20,030 bases of DNA from an uncultured Oscillospiraceae bacterium (GTDB lineage Bacteria > Bacillota > Clostridia > Oscillospirales > Acutalibacteraceae): the NCBI GenBank assembly GCA_902465155.1, contig CABQLY010000024.1, positions 1-20,030 on the forward strand, written 5' to 3'. Both the position numbers and the translations under genes were made by a program. Every line of letters begins with the position of its first letter. Position 1 is the first letter of the stretch. The notes under the pieces are model-generated. The model was not told the origin of the DNA, ran no database searches, and saw only the letters and a list, made by a program, of their open reading frames with translations. Positions 1-6,631 of this stretch are shown here, in pieces.

Positions 1-41
1 TTTCAAGGTTCGCCGCGCCCCGTTTTTTAGAGCGCCCAATT

Positions 42-70
42 ATAATACCACATCTGTCCCCCCTTGTCAA
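42..70 (-). promoter_or_regulatory. Strong sigma-A-type promoter leaving the window to the left
   Basis: Read on the minus strand, TTGACA (65-70) is followed after 17 nt by TATTAT (42-47). The match and spacing are near consensus. Transcription would start near position 34 and run off the left edge, so the promoter belongs to a gene not in this window. It lies downstream of queH. The A/T-only stretch at 75-128 may hold the queH 3' end, but no GC-rich hairpin terminator is visible there. Confidence 0.7.
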
Positions 71-139
71 GAACTTTTTTTGCGTTTTTTAAAAAAATGT
101 AATCTTTTTTATTTAACAATAAAAAATCAGCAAAGGCGG

Positions 140-778
140 CTATTTTTCTTGCTCGTCGGAGGTCCTATTGGCCGGCTGCGAAAAGGCGCAGCCGCAATAA
201 TGCTGGCGATAAATGCCGTATTGGCGGCACAGCTCAATAGACCGTTGATAACCGCCGCGCTTTTTAAAATCGGCCGGCAGCCAAATCGACCCGTACTTTT
301 TGGCAAGGCCTTCCCCAATGCTATTTAGCAGCGCCGCGTTTTTGTAGGGGCTAATGCTTAAGCTGGTAGCAAAATACGCAAAGCCGTTTTCGGCGGCATA
401 CTGCGCTGTGCGCCCCAAGCGCAGCTCAAAGCAAGCGTTGCAGCGAGCACCACCCTCCGGCTCTTTTTCCAACCCTTTGGCAGCGGCAAAAAAGCTTTGG
501 GGGTTATAATCGTCTACCACCACGGCAACCCCTTTACAAAAAGGGGCCAGGCTGCAAAGGCGGTACAGCGCCTGCAAGCGTTTTTGGTACTCGTTAGCAT
601 TCGTAATATTACTGTTGCTGAAAAACACCGTTATATTAAAATAGCGCGTTAAATATTCTAACACATAGCTGGCGCACGGGGCGCAGCAGGCGTGCAGCAG
701 CAGGCTTTCACGCTTATTTTGCGCCGTAAGGCTATTTAAAACGGCGTTTGTTTGCAGTTGAAAGTTTATTTTTTGCAT
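140..778 (-). CDS. queH: Epoxyqueuosine reductase QueH
   Basis: This gene encodes the QueH (former DUF208) type epoxyqueuosine reductase, which carries out the last step of queuosine synthesis in tRNA, reducing epoxyqueuosine to queuosine in the cytoplasm. The family signatures are all visible: HACCAPC near the N terminus (residues 29-35 from the chosen start), RCNAC (112-116), SLSISPYKN in the middle, and YGIYRQHYCGC near the end (187-197). These cysteines are expected to bind the iron-sulfur cluster and cofactor metal. I chose the ATG at 776-778, giving 212 residues, because homologues begin close to 'MKINxQ' and because this ATG lies one base after the rsmF stop codon. A longer frame from 814 would overlap rsmF by 35 nt. 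The tight junction indicates co-transcription with the upstream methyltransferase, so both products act on RNA modification. No queuosine transporter or other que gene is in view. Identification is secure. Confidence 0.93.
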   Translation of the reverse strand: MQKINFQLQTNAVLNSLTAQNKRESLLLHACCAPCASYVLEYLTRYFNITVFFSNSNITNANEYQKRLQALYRLCSLAPFCKGVAVVVDDYNPQSFFAAAKGLEKEPEGGARCNACFELRLGRTAQYAAENGFAYFATSLSISPYKNAALLNSIGEGLAKKYGSIWLPADFKKRGGYQRSIELCRQYGIYRQHYCGCAFSQPANRTSDEQEK

Positions 779-779
779 T

Positions 780-2168
780 TTAATTTTGTTCCACACCCCA
801 ATTTGGCCAGACATTTTCGTTTAATTCCCGCAGCCCCTTAGGGTAGCGGTTTTTTAACACCCCGCCGCTGTACTTACCAAAGCCCAGCGGCACACCGCTT
901 ACCGTAACCCTTACAAAGCCCTTTTGCAAGCCCTGGGCAGGAATTTCACGCCCGTGCAAAAAGGCCGGAAGCCGCGGATCGGAAAGCAACAGTTCTAACG
1001 ATTGCAGCGGCTTTACCAGCGGGCAGGTAAACAGTGCGTGCGCCGGCTCTAACCGGTTTTGCTTAAATTCGCCCAGCAAAAGCCCGGCCCGCAGCACCCC
1101 GCCCGGCAGCTGCGGCAGCCCGGCGGGAACCAGATAAAGCCGGTTGTTTTTTACGGTAAGTTCCCCGGCGGGGAGGGCGCTTAAATTCTCGCCGCAAAAG
1201 GTTTGCCAAAGCAGCTTTTGGGCAGAAGAAATTTTGGGCAAGGTTACGCTGCCCGGCAAGGCGGCGCTTGCCCCTTTAAAAGAATCTTCTTTTTGAAAAA
1301 CGGCCAAAAAGTGCCCTTCGCCGCCGTTGGTAGGAAAAATGCGGCGCACGCTGCCGGCAAAGGGGAACCTACCGTACCCCGGCTGGCCAAAGTTAAAGTT
1401 TACATTTTGTATTTTTAAATTACTAAATGTACTAAGCAGCCAAGCAACATTTTCTTCATTCTCCTGCAAATTAAAGGTGCAGGTGCTGTAAACCAGCTTG
1501 CCGCCCGGCTTTAGCGCCACCAGAGCGTTTTTTAAAATTTCGCGCTGACGCGGCACGCAAAGGGCAATGTTTTGCGGGCTCCACTGCCGCAGCGCCTCGG
1601 GGTTATGGCGGCACATTCCCTCGCCCGAGCAGGGGGCATCTACCAAAACCGTATCAAAATACTCCGGCAAGGCGGCGCAAAGCTCGGCCGTGTTCAGGTT
1701 TGTTACAACGGCGTTGGCAATGCCAAACCGCTCTAAATTAGAAAGCAGCGCCCCCGTGCGCCCTTTTACAAACTCGTTGCTCCAAAGCTGGCCCTTACCC
1801 GCTAACAGCGCCCCTATTCCGGTAGATTTTCCACCCGGGGCGGCGCACAGGTCTAAAACACGCTGGCCCGGCTGCGCCGCCACAGCGGTAATTACCGAGC
1901 CGGCAGAAGGCTCTTGCACATAAAACGCGCCGGCGTGGTGCAGCGGGTGGTGCCCAATGCCCTGATAGGCCGGGGGCAGATAGTAAGCATTTTGGCAAAA
2001 CGGGGTTGGCTCTAACAAAAAGCTAAAGCCGGCCTGCAGCACCTTAGGCGTTGCCTTTAGCGGGTTTAGCCGAATACCGCGGTAGGCCGGCTTGCTAAAA
2101 ATGGCCTGCAGCTGCGGCAGGGTGTAACCCGAAAAACCGGCCAAATGTTTTAAAAACTGCTCTTTCAA
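780..2168 (-). CDS. rsmF: RsmF/RsmB-type rRNA (cytosine-C5) methyltransferase
   Basis: A SAM-dependent RNA m5C methyltransferase of the NOL1/NOP2/Sun family, of the long Firmicute YebU/RsmF-like type. From the chosen start, the SAM-binding motif LDLCAAPGGKS lies at about residues 106-116. The catalytic motif IV PCSGEGM has its cysteine at about 180, and the motif VI STCTF cysteine is at about 230. The C-terminal third ends in a PUA-like RNA-binding domain with the typical GVPLGFGKYSGGVLKNRYPKGLR-type region split over residues near 420-450. I place the start at the TTG at 2166-2168, preceded by AAAAGGGG with 8 nt spacing. The in-frame ATG at 2237 has no ribosome-binding site and would add 23 unconserved residues. 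This gives 462 residues, normal for the family. It is transcribed with queH just downstream. The exact target cytidine cannot be decided from sequence; RsmB is the less likely alternative because the NusB-like domain is missing. Confidence 0.88.
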   Translation of the reverse strand: MKEQFLKHLAGFSGYTLPQLQAIFSKPAYRGIRLNPLKATPKVLQAGFSFLLEPTPFCQNAYYLPPAYQGIGHHPLHHAGAFYVQEPSAGSVITAVAAQPGQRVLDLCAAPGGKSTGIGALLAGKGQLWSNEFVKGRTGALLSNLERFGIANAVVTNLNTAELCAALPEYFDTVLVDAPCSGEGMCRHNPEALRQWSPQNIALCVPRQREILKNALVALKPGGKLVYSTCTFNLQENEENVAWLLSTFSNLKIQNVNFNFGQPGYGRFPFAGSVRRIFPTNGGEGHFLAVFQKEDSFKGASAALPGSVTLPKISSAQKLLWQTFCGENLSALPAGELTVKNNRLYLVPAGLPQLPGGVLRAGLLLGEFKQNRLEPAHALFTCPLVKPLQSLELLLSDPRLPAFLHGREIPAQGLQKGFVRVTVSGVPLGFGKYSGGVLKNRYPKGLRELNENVWPNWGVEQN

Positions 2169-2190
2169 AAAAATAACCCCTTTTGCATAA

Positions 2191-2219
2191 TTAAAATAAT
2201 TACGGGCAAACTGTAAAAT
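2191..2219 (+). promoter_or_regulatory. Possible promoter for the polyglutamine ORF
   Basis: TTAAAA (2191-2196), 17 nt, then TAAAAT (2214-2219) preceded by TG. The -35 match is weak. Directly after the -10 comes a perfect inverted repeat, GAAGTA-gatg-TACTTC (2220-2235), which would sit at the transcription start and could act as an operator or a 5' hairpin. The same DNA must also hold the divergent rsmF promoter; TTTACA at 2212-2217 on the minus strand overlaps the -10. Confidence 0.35.
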
Positions 2220-2263
2220 GAAGTAGATGTACTTCAAGCAATACCGAAAGCGTGGTGAAACAA

Positions 2264-2389
2264 ATGAATAACCAGAACCAGCAAAAACAGCAGCAGCAAA
2301 ACCAGCAAAAGCAACAGCAGCAACAGCAGCAACAGCAGCAAAAACAGCAGCAGCAACAAAAGCAGCAGCAACAGCAGAATAACGACTGA
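2264..2389 (+). CDS. 41-residue Gln/Asn/Lys-only microprotein, function unknown
   Basis: A short ORF with ATG at 2264 preceded by GGTGA (2254-2258) at suitable spacing, and ending in TGA at 2387-2389. Of 41 residues, 29 are Gln, 6 Asn and 4 Lys, plus Met1 and Asp41. The lysines at 8, 16, 27 and 33 break up the glutamine runs. CAA and CAG codons are mixed, in part as (CAG CAG CAA) triplets, which fits growth by slippage. Asn residues cluster at both ends. There is no signal peptide, no hydrophobic segment and no cysteine; the product would be disordered, basic and very hydrophilic. It stands alone, divergent from rsmF, with a hairpin terminator candidate at 2483-2509. I do not recognise a family. 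It could be a slippage-expanded remnant or a genuine low-complexity protein; the ribosome-binding site and clean stop favour translation. Confidence 0.6.
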   Translation: MNNQNQQKQQQQNQQKQQQQQQQQQQKQQQQQKQQQQQNND

Positions 2390-2482
2390 TTTTAAGCTTT
2401 AAAACGCTGCAAAGTGAGCTTGTACCGCCGGTAGGCCTTTACCGGCAGAAAAACATTTGCCGGCTGCATTTTTTACCGGCGG

Positions 2483-2520
2483 GCCGGCCGGGCAAAACGC
2501 CCTGCCGGCTTTGCTGTTTT
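2483..2520 (+). terminator. Hairpin with T-rich tail
   Basis: The arms 2483-2493 (GCCGGCCGGGC) and 2499-2509 (GCCCTGCCGGC) pair with a single mismatch around a 5-nt loop, followed by TTTGCTGTTTTT. It is placed to end the polyglutamine transcript and may also stop minus-strand YitT transcription less well. The T run is interrupted. Confidence 0.5.
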
Positions 2521-2626
2521 TAGGCTTAGGGCAGCAAAGCGCAAAGCTGCCGTAAGGCCAACGGCCGCCAAGCCACTGCAAGGCTGCACCAGCAAAGGTA
2601 CATACAGCCCCGCACGCCGGGCGCCG

Positions 2627-3520
2627 TTAGCCGCGGCGGTTAGGCTGCTCGGCCATGGCGCGCAGCTGAAACCCCTCCCCCAATACGCCGCCGGTAACGG
2701 TAATAACCGTAAAGGCGTGCGGGTCGGTTTGGCGCACCAATTGCACCGCGCGGGCAACCTCCGGCTCGCGCAGGGCGCAAAGCAGCACACTGCCGGAGTT
2801 GCCGGAATAGGCCCCTACGGCCGGCAGCAGCGTTACCCCACGCCGCAGCTGCTGCATGATTTTGCCCGAAAGCTCTTGCCCCTTTGCGGTAATAATGAAA
2901 AGCAGACGGCCACGGTCGCCACCGTACAAAACCGCGTCTATCACGCGGCTGGAGGCAAACAGCGAAACAGCCGTGTACAACAAAGTTTGCAGGTCTTGGT
3001 AGCACACCGCTGCCAGCAGCGCCACGGCGCCATCTAACAGCAGCATGACCCGCCCCATTGAAAGGTAGGGCCTTTTACGCCGCCAAAGCTTTGCTAAAAT
3101 ATCGATTCCGCCGGTGGTTGCCCCGCGCAGCATAACCGTTGCAATGCCCAGCCCGCTTAGCATACCGCCAAACAGCGCCGCTAACAGGCGATCCCCCGAA
3201 AAGGGGCGAAAAACAGCGGCACAAAGCTGCATAAAAGCCGAGATAAGCACCGTAACCGCCGTAGTGCGAACCATAAATCTGCCGCCAATTAAAAACAGCC
3301 CTAACAGCAGCACCGGCACATTCAGCACAAAGTACAAAGCGCCGGTTGGCAGCCCCAGCCAAAAATGCAGCACCGCCGCCACGCCGGTAAACCCACCGGG
3401 CGAAATGCCGTTATTTTCAATAAAATAATAAAAGCCAAAGGCGTAAATAAACGCGCCGGCCGTGTAAAATAAATAATCGGCCGTTACGGCAGCGGCTGAT
3501 GTTTTAAAACTGCTTTTCAC
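2627..3520 (-). CDS. YitT family membrane protein (DUF161 + DUF2179)
   Basis: An integral membrane protein of the YitT family, common in several paralogues in Firmicutes; transport function has been suggested for the family but no substrate is established. The N-terminal two thirds carry about six hydrophobic segments, starting with TADYLFYTAGAFIYAFGFYYF, then the family-typical NNGISPGGFTG loop and a RGATTGGIDILAK motif after the third or fourth helix. The last 85 or so residues form the soluble DUF2179 domain (LFIITAKGQELSGKIMQQL, then TLLPAVGAYSG and a VITV element), thought to be a cytoplasmic ligand-binding domain. The first possible start, GTG at 3524-3526, lies only 1 nt from the GGGG ribosome-binding site. 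The second GTG at 3518-3520 has a 7-nt spacing, so I use that (297 residues). The gene appears monocistronic. Confidence 0.88.
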   Translation of the reverse strand: MKSSFKTSAAAVTADYLFYTAGAFIYAFGFYYFIENNGISPGGFTGVAAVLHFWLGLPTGALYFVLNVPVLLLGLFLIGGRFMVRTTAVTVLISAFMQLCAAVFRPFSGDRLLAALFGGMLSGLGIATVMLRGATTGGIDILAKLWRRKRPYLSMGRVMLLLDGAVALLAAVCYQDLQTLLYTAVSLFASSRVIDAVLYGGDRGRLLFIITAKGQELSGKIMQQLRRGVTLLPAVGAYSGNSGSVLLCALREPEVARAVQLVRQTDPHAFTVITVTGGVLGEGFQLRAMAEQPNRRG

Positions 3521-3575
3521 AGGCACACCCCTTTATACTTAGCTATAATAAAGTATGCCCGCCAAGCGGCGTTAT

Positions 3576-3605
3576 ATTTTACAAAAGCGCCCAAAGAAGC
3601 GCCAA
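3576..3605 (-). promoter_or_regulatory. Candidate promoter upstream of the YitT gene
   Basis: On the minus strand TTGGCG (3600-3605), 18 nt, TAAAAT (3576-3581). The inverted repeat CGCC-gctt-GGCG follows just downstream of the -10. A TATTAT closer to the gene lacks a fitting -35. The 217 nt between the YitT start and mrnC hold no other gene. Confidence 0.35.
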
Positions 3606-3737
3606 AGGCGTTACAACCGGGTTTAAGGCCGCAAACCGGCTTTACCCCAGCCAATGCAATAAACCGGCGTACGGCTTGTTTTTTGCTGCCGCCCGTTGCA
3701 CGAACAAGCCCGGCCAACAACGCCGAACGATTTTAAT

Positions 3738-4121
3738 TTATTGGCTGTTTTGAAGCTGCCAGGCGGCCTCAAACAATTGGCGCGCCCGCGCCGTATTGCC
3801 GGAAAGCTGCAGGTACCCAAACAGCGCCTCCAGCCCGGTGGCGGCGTGATACTCGGCGTCGGTTGCGTTTTTTGGCGTGTTGCCGGTGTGCAAATTGCGG
3901 CCGCGTTTAAAAACGGCCAGCTCATGCTCGGTCAGCTGCCCCAAAAGGGCGGCGGCCACCTTAGCCTGCGCCCCCGCCCGAACATAATTTACCGAAAGGC
4001 TGTGCAGCGCCCCGGCCGGGCGGTTAATTTCGGCCAGCTTTTCTCGCACAAACAGGCTGTAAACCGCATCCCCCACAAAGGCCAACGCGCCGGTGCCAAG
4101 CGTTTTTAAATCTTGTTCCAT
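3738..4121 (-). CDS. mrnC: Mini-ribonuclease III
   Basis: Mini-III is a dimeric double-strand-specific ribonuclease made of the RNase III catalytic domain alone, which matures 23S rRNA ends in Firmicutes. The 127 residues match the family's usual length. Visible signatures are AFVGDAVYSLFVRE (residues 14-27) with the catalytic Asp18, the FKRGRN helix (71-76), and ATDAEYHAATGLEALFGYL (87-103, interrupted here only for reading) with the second metal-binding acid at Glu98. There is no dsRNA-binding domain, as expected. The ATG at 4119-4121 is preceded by TAGGAA at 9 nt. It follows obgE after 29 nt on the same strand and almost certainly shares its transcript; both products act in ribosome maturation. 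The more usual neighbour in Firmicutes is cysS, which is not seen here. Confidence 0.93.
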   Translation of the reverse strand: MEQDLKTLGTGALAFVGDAVYSLFVREKLAEINRPAGALHSLSVNYVRAGAQAKVAAALLGQLTEHELAVFKRGRNLHTGNTPKNATDAEYHAATGLEALFGYLQLSGNTARARQLFEAAWQLQNSQ

Positions 4122-4150
4122 TTTATTTTTCCTATTCCATACAAGGTTTT

Positions 4151-5422
4151 TTACGGTACATAGTCAAATTCAATATCGTAAACGCAAACGGTGTCCCCCT
4201 CCTGCACGCCGGCCTGCTCTAAGGCCGCAATAATGCCGGAGGATTGCAAACACCGCTGAAAATACTGCAGCGATTCGTAATCGTCGGGGTTTACCTGGTT
4301 TAAAAGCTTTAACAGCCATTCGCCCTCTACAAAAAATACATCGCCCTCGCGCCGCAGCGTAAAATCGCGCTTTTTGGGCTGCGCAAAATCCTCTACCGGG
4401 GCCGGCTCGGCCTGATATACCTTTACCGGCGGCAGCTTGGCAAGCTCGGCCGCAACAAAGTTAATCAGCTCGCTTGTACCCTCGGCAATGGCCGCCATAA
4501 CCGGAAAAAACGCGTATCCCTTTTGCTCAAAATACGCGCGGTATTCGGCTATTTTTTCTTCCTCTATTAAATCGCACTTATTGGCCACCACAATTTGCGG
4601 CCGCTCGGTAAGCTCCGGGCTAAACACAGCCAGCTCGTGATTAATACGGTCAAAATCCTCTTTCGGATCGCGCCCCTCGCTGCCCGAAATATCTAAAACA
4701 TGCAGCAGCAGCCGGCAGCGGTCAACATGGCGCAAAAATTCGTGCCCCAGCCCCGCGCCGGAACCGGCCCCCTCAATTAAACCCGGAATATCGGCCATAA
4801 CAAACGAACTGCCCTGTCCCATTCGCACCACGCCCAGCACCGGGGTTAAGGTGGTAAAATGGTAGTTTGCTATTTTGGGCTTGGCCTCGCTAACCACAGA
4901 AATTAAGGTGGATTTACCCACATTCGGAAACCCGATTAGCCCTACATCGGCCAGTAGCTTTAGCTCCAGCGTAACCTCGGCCTGCTCGCCGGGGTTGCCC
5001 TCCTTCGCAAAGCGGGGGGTTTGGCGGGTAGCCGTTGCAAAATGGGCGTTGCCCCAGCCGCCGTTGCCGCCCTTTAAAAGCGTTACCGGCTCTAAGGAGG
5101 AAACATCGGCTAAAATTCGGCCGCTTTCGGCCTCCCGCACCAAGGTGCCAAGCGGCACTAAAATAATTAGATCCTGCCCACGGCGGCCCGACCGCCGTTT
5201 AGAGGAGCCGTCCTGCCCGTTTGGCGCAGCGTATTTGCGCTTGTAGCGAAAATCGGCCAGAGTAGAAAGGTTGGTATCGGCCTGCAGCACAATGTTGCCG
5301 CCGCGGCCGCCGTCCCCACCGTCCGGCCCGCCGGAGGCAACATATTTTTCCCGGTGGAAGGAAACCGCCCCGTTGCCGCCGTTGCCGGCCTTTAAAAACA
5401 CTTTTGCTAAATCTACAAACAT
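4151..5422 (-). CDS. obgE: GTPase ObgE/CgtA
   Basis: Obg is an essential GTPase that binds the 50S ribosomal subunit during assembly and links growth to nucleotide (ppGpp) status. The 423 residues show the full three-domain layout. The glycine-rich Obg fold spans residues 1-157 (GNGGNGAVSFHREKY, then GGPDGGDGGRGGN). The G domain follows with G1 GFPNVGKS (164-171), G3 DIPGLIEGA (211-219) and G4 NKCD (281-284). The OCT domain runs from about 350 to the end (EGDVFFVEGEWLLKLL, VQEGDTVCVYDIEFDY). The length is normal for Firmicutes with an OCT domain. The ATG at 5420-5422 has GGTGA a few bases upstream, and a promoter lies at 5456-5484. It leads an operon with mrnC. No rpmA/rplU is seen upstream, where many Firmicutes keep the L21-L27 genes. 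Confidence 0.97.
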   Translation of the reverse strand: MFVDLAKVFLKAGNGGNGAVSFHREKYVASGGPDGGDGGRGGNIVLQADTNLSTLADFRYKRKYAAPNGQDGSSKRRSGRRGQDLIILVPLGTLVREAESGRILADVSSLEPVTLLKGGNGGWGNAHFATATRQTPRFAKEGNPGEQAEVTLELKLLADVGLIGFPNVGKSTLISVVSEAKPKIANYHFTTLTPVLGVVRMGQGSSFVMADIPGLIEGAGSGAGLGHEFLRHVDRCRLLLHVLDISGSEGRDPKEDFDRINHELAVFSPELTERPQIVVANKCDLIEEEKIAEYRAYFEQKGYAFFPVMAAIAEGTSELINFVAAELAKLPPVKVYQAEPAPVEDFAQPKKRDFTLRREGDVFFVEGEWLLKLLNQVNPDDYESLQYFQRCLQSSGIIAALEQAGVQEGDTVCVYDIEFDYVP

Positions 5423-5455
5423 AACACTTCACCCGGCAGCAAGCTGCCCTTTCTT

Positions 5456-5484
5456 TATATAATATATAGTATAGTTATCTACAA
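5456..5484 (-). promoter_or_regulatory. obgE-mrnC promoter
   Basis: On the minus strand TTGTAG (5479-5484), 17 nt, TATATA (5456-5461), within a markedly AT-rich patch in an otherwise GC-rich intergenic region. The predicted start near 5448 gives a leader of about 25 nt containing the ribosome-binding site. Confidence 0.6.
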
Positions 5485-5517
5485 ACCTTAACACTGCGCT
5501 TTTAACCCGCGCGGCAG

Positions 5518-5549
5518 CAAAACAAAGCCGCTCGGCTTTACCGCACGGC
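5518..5549 (-). terminator. Possible terminator after apbE
   Basis: On the minus strand an imperfect hairpin (GCCGTGCGG / CCGAGCGGC, loop TAAAG, at 5527-5549) is followed by TTTGTTTT. It lies between apbE and the obgE promoter, where a transcript end is expected. The stem has a wobble and a mismatch. Confidence 0.4.
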
Positions 5550-5641
5550 CAAAAAGCCTTAATTTGCCCCGAAAGCCCTGCGGCGGCACTGCCCCGCCGG
5601 CGCAGCGCCTGTTGGCAACCGCCCCGCATTATTTTGGGCAA

Positions 5642-6631
5642 TTACACTGCGTTTTTAAACGAAACGCTGCTGCCGTTTAAAAGCAGCCCGCTGCTTACGC
5701 TAATTTGATTTTTTTCGTTTACCCAAACGGCCTCTACCCCGTTTAAGCCGTTAATAAATTCCGGCCCTTTTTCGACGTACAAATAGCAAAGGGTAGAAAG
5801 CGCGTCGGCGTCTACCGAATTTTTGGCTAAAACGGTAACGCTAAGGTAGCCGGTGTTTTGCGGCATACCGGTTTTGGGGTTTAGCAGGTGGTGGTAATAC
5901 ACCCCGTTTTGGGTAAACCCGCGCTGGTAAGTGCCGCTGGTAACAACCGCCAAGTTTTTTGCGGGCAGCGTGGCAATAACGCCGGTTTCAAAGGGGGTTT
6001 GCACCCCAACCGTGTAGCTTTTGCGACCGTTTTGCCCTAACGCGTACACATTACCGCCCAAATTAATTAAGGCGTTTTTTACCCCGTTTTGCAAAAAATA
6101 ATCCCGCAGCTTATCGGCAATGTAGCCCTTGGCAATGGCGCCAAGCTCTAACCGCGCGCCATTTTTTAGGGTAACGGTTTTGCCGCCCTCGGCTACCGTA
6201 AGGTTTTGCCAGCCAACGGTTTTAAGTGCCGCTTTTAACGCCTCCGGCTGCGGCACCGTTTGGTTTTTAAAATCCCACAAATCAGTTACGGCACCCAGGG
6301 TAATGTCAAATAATCCGTTCGAAAGCTTGCTGTAATAAAGCCCTTTGTTTATTACGGCTAATAGATCCTCGCTGGCATTTTGCAGCTGCCCGGTTTGGTT
6401 TAAAACCGCAATTTCGTTATTTTCGGCCTTGCTGTTCAGCTTTTCGCCCAAGGCGGTGCAAAGCTCTACGGCGCCGTTCAGCACCGTACTTTGCCCCTCG
6501 TAAACCGTTAGGGTACAAACGGTATCTAAGGTAAAAAAGGTGCGGGAAAGCTCGCTGCGGCAGCCGGCAAGGCCAAAACAGCCGCCAAGCACCAGCACCG
6601 CCGAAAGCAGCACGGCAGCAAGCTTATTCAT
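5642..6631 (-). CDS. apbE: FAD:protein FMN transferase, lipoprotein
   Basis: ApbE moves an FMN group from FAD onto a threonine of target proteins such as the RnfG/RnfD and NqrB/C subunits and other extracytoplasmic flavoproteins. The N terminus is a lipoprotein signal peptide: MNKLA, a hydrophobic core, then two possible lipoboxes, LGGC (Cys18) and LAGC (Cys24), the second fitting better. Family motifs follow in order: SNGLFDITLGAVTDLW (about 104-119), LGAIAKGY (163-170), NLGGNVYALG (190-199), TSGTYQR (231-237), HHLLNPKTGMP (247-257) and the magnesium-binding DADALST (274-280). All key positions look intact and the 329 residues are normal. The ATG at 6629-6631 overlaps the lepA stop by 8 nt, so it is probably translationally coupled to lepA. 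The pairing looks accidental in function. The flavinylated target is not in this window. Confidence 0.94.
   Translation of the reverse strand: MNKLAAVLLSAVLVLGGCFGLAGCRSELSRTFFTLDTVCTLTVYEGQSTVLNGAVELCTALGEKLNSKAENNEIAVLNQTGQLQNASEDLLAVINKGLYYSKLSNGLFDITLGAVTDLWDFKNQTVPQPEALKAALKTVGWQNLTVAEGGKTVTLKNGARLELGAIAKGYIADKLRDYFLQNGVKNALINLGGNVYALGQNGRKSYTVGVQTPFETGVIATLPAKNLAVVTSGTYQRGFTQNGVYYHHLLNPKTGMPQNTGYLSVTVLAKNSVDADALSTLCYLYVEKGPEFINGLNGVEAVWVNEKNQISVSSGLLLNGSSVSFKNAV

Noticed and set aside
779..814. Twelve-residue N-terminal extension of QueH
   Set aside because: It overlaps the 3' end of rsmF, and homologues start near the later methionine.
3561..3570. GCCAAGCGGC as a dispersed intergenic motif (also near 11699, 11767 and 19116)
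   Set aside because: It also occurs inside obgE near 5147, and fits the local base composition, so I do not claim a functional repeat.
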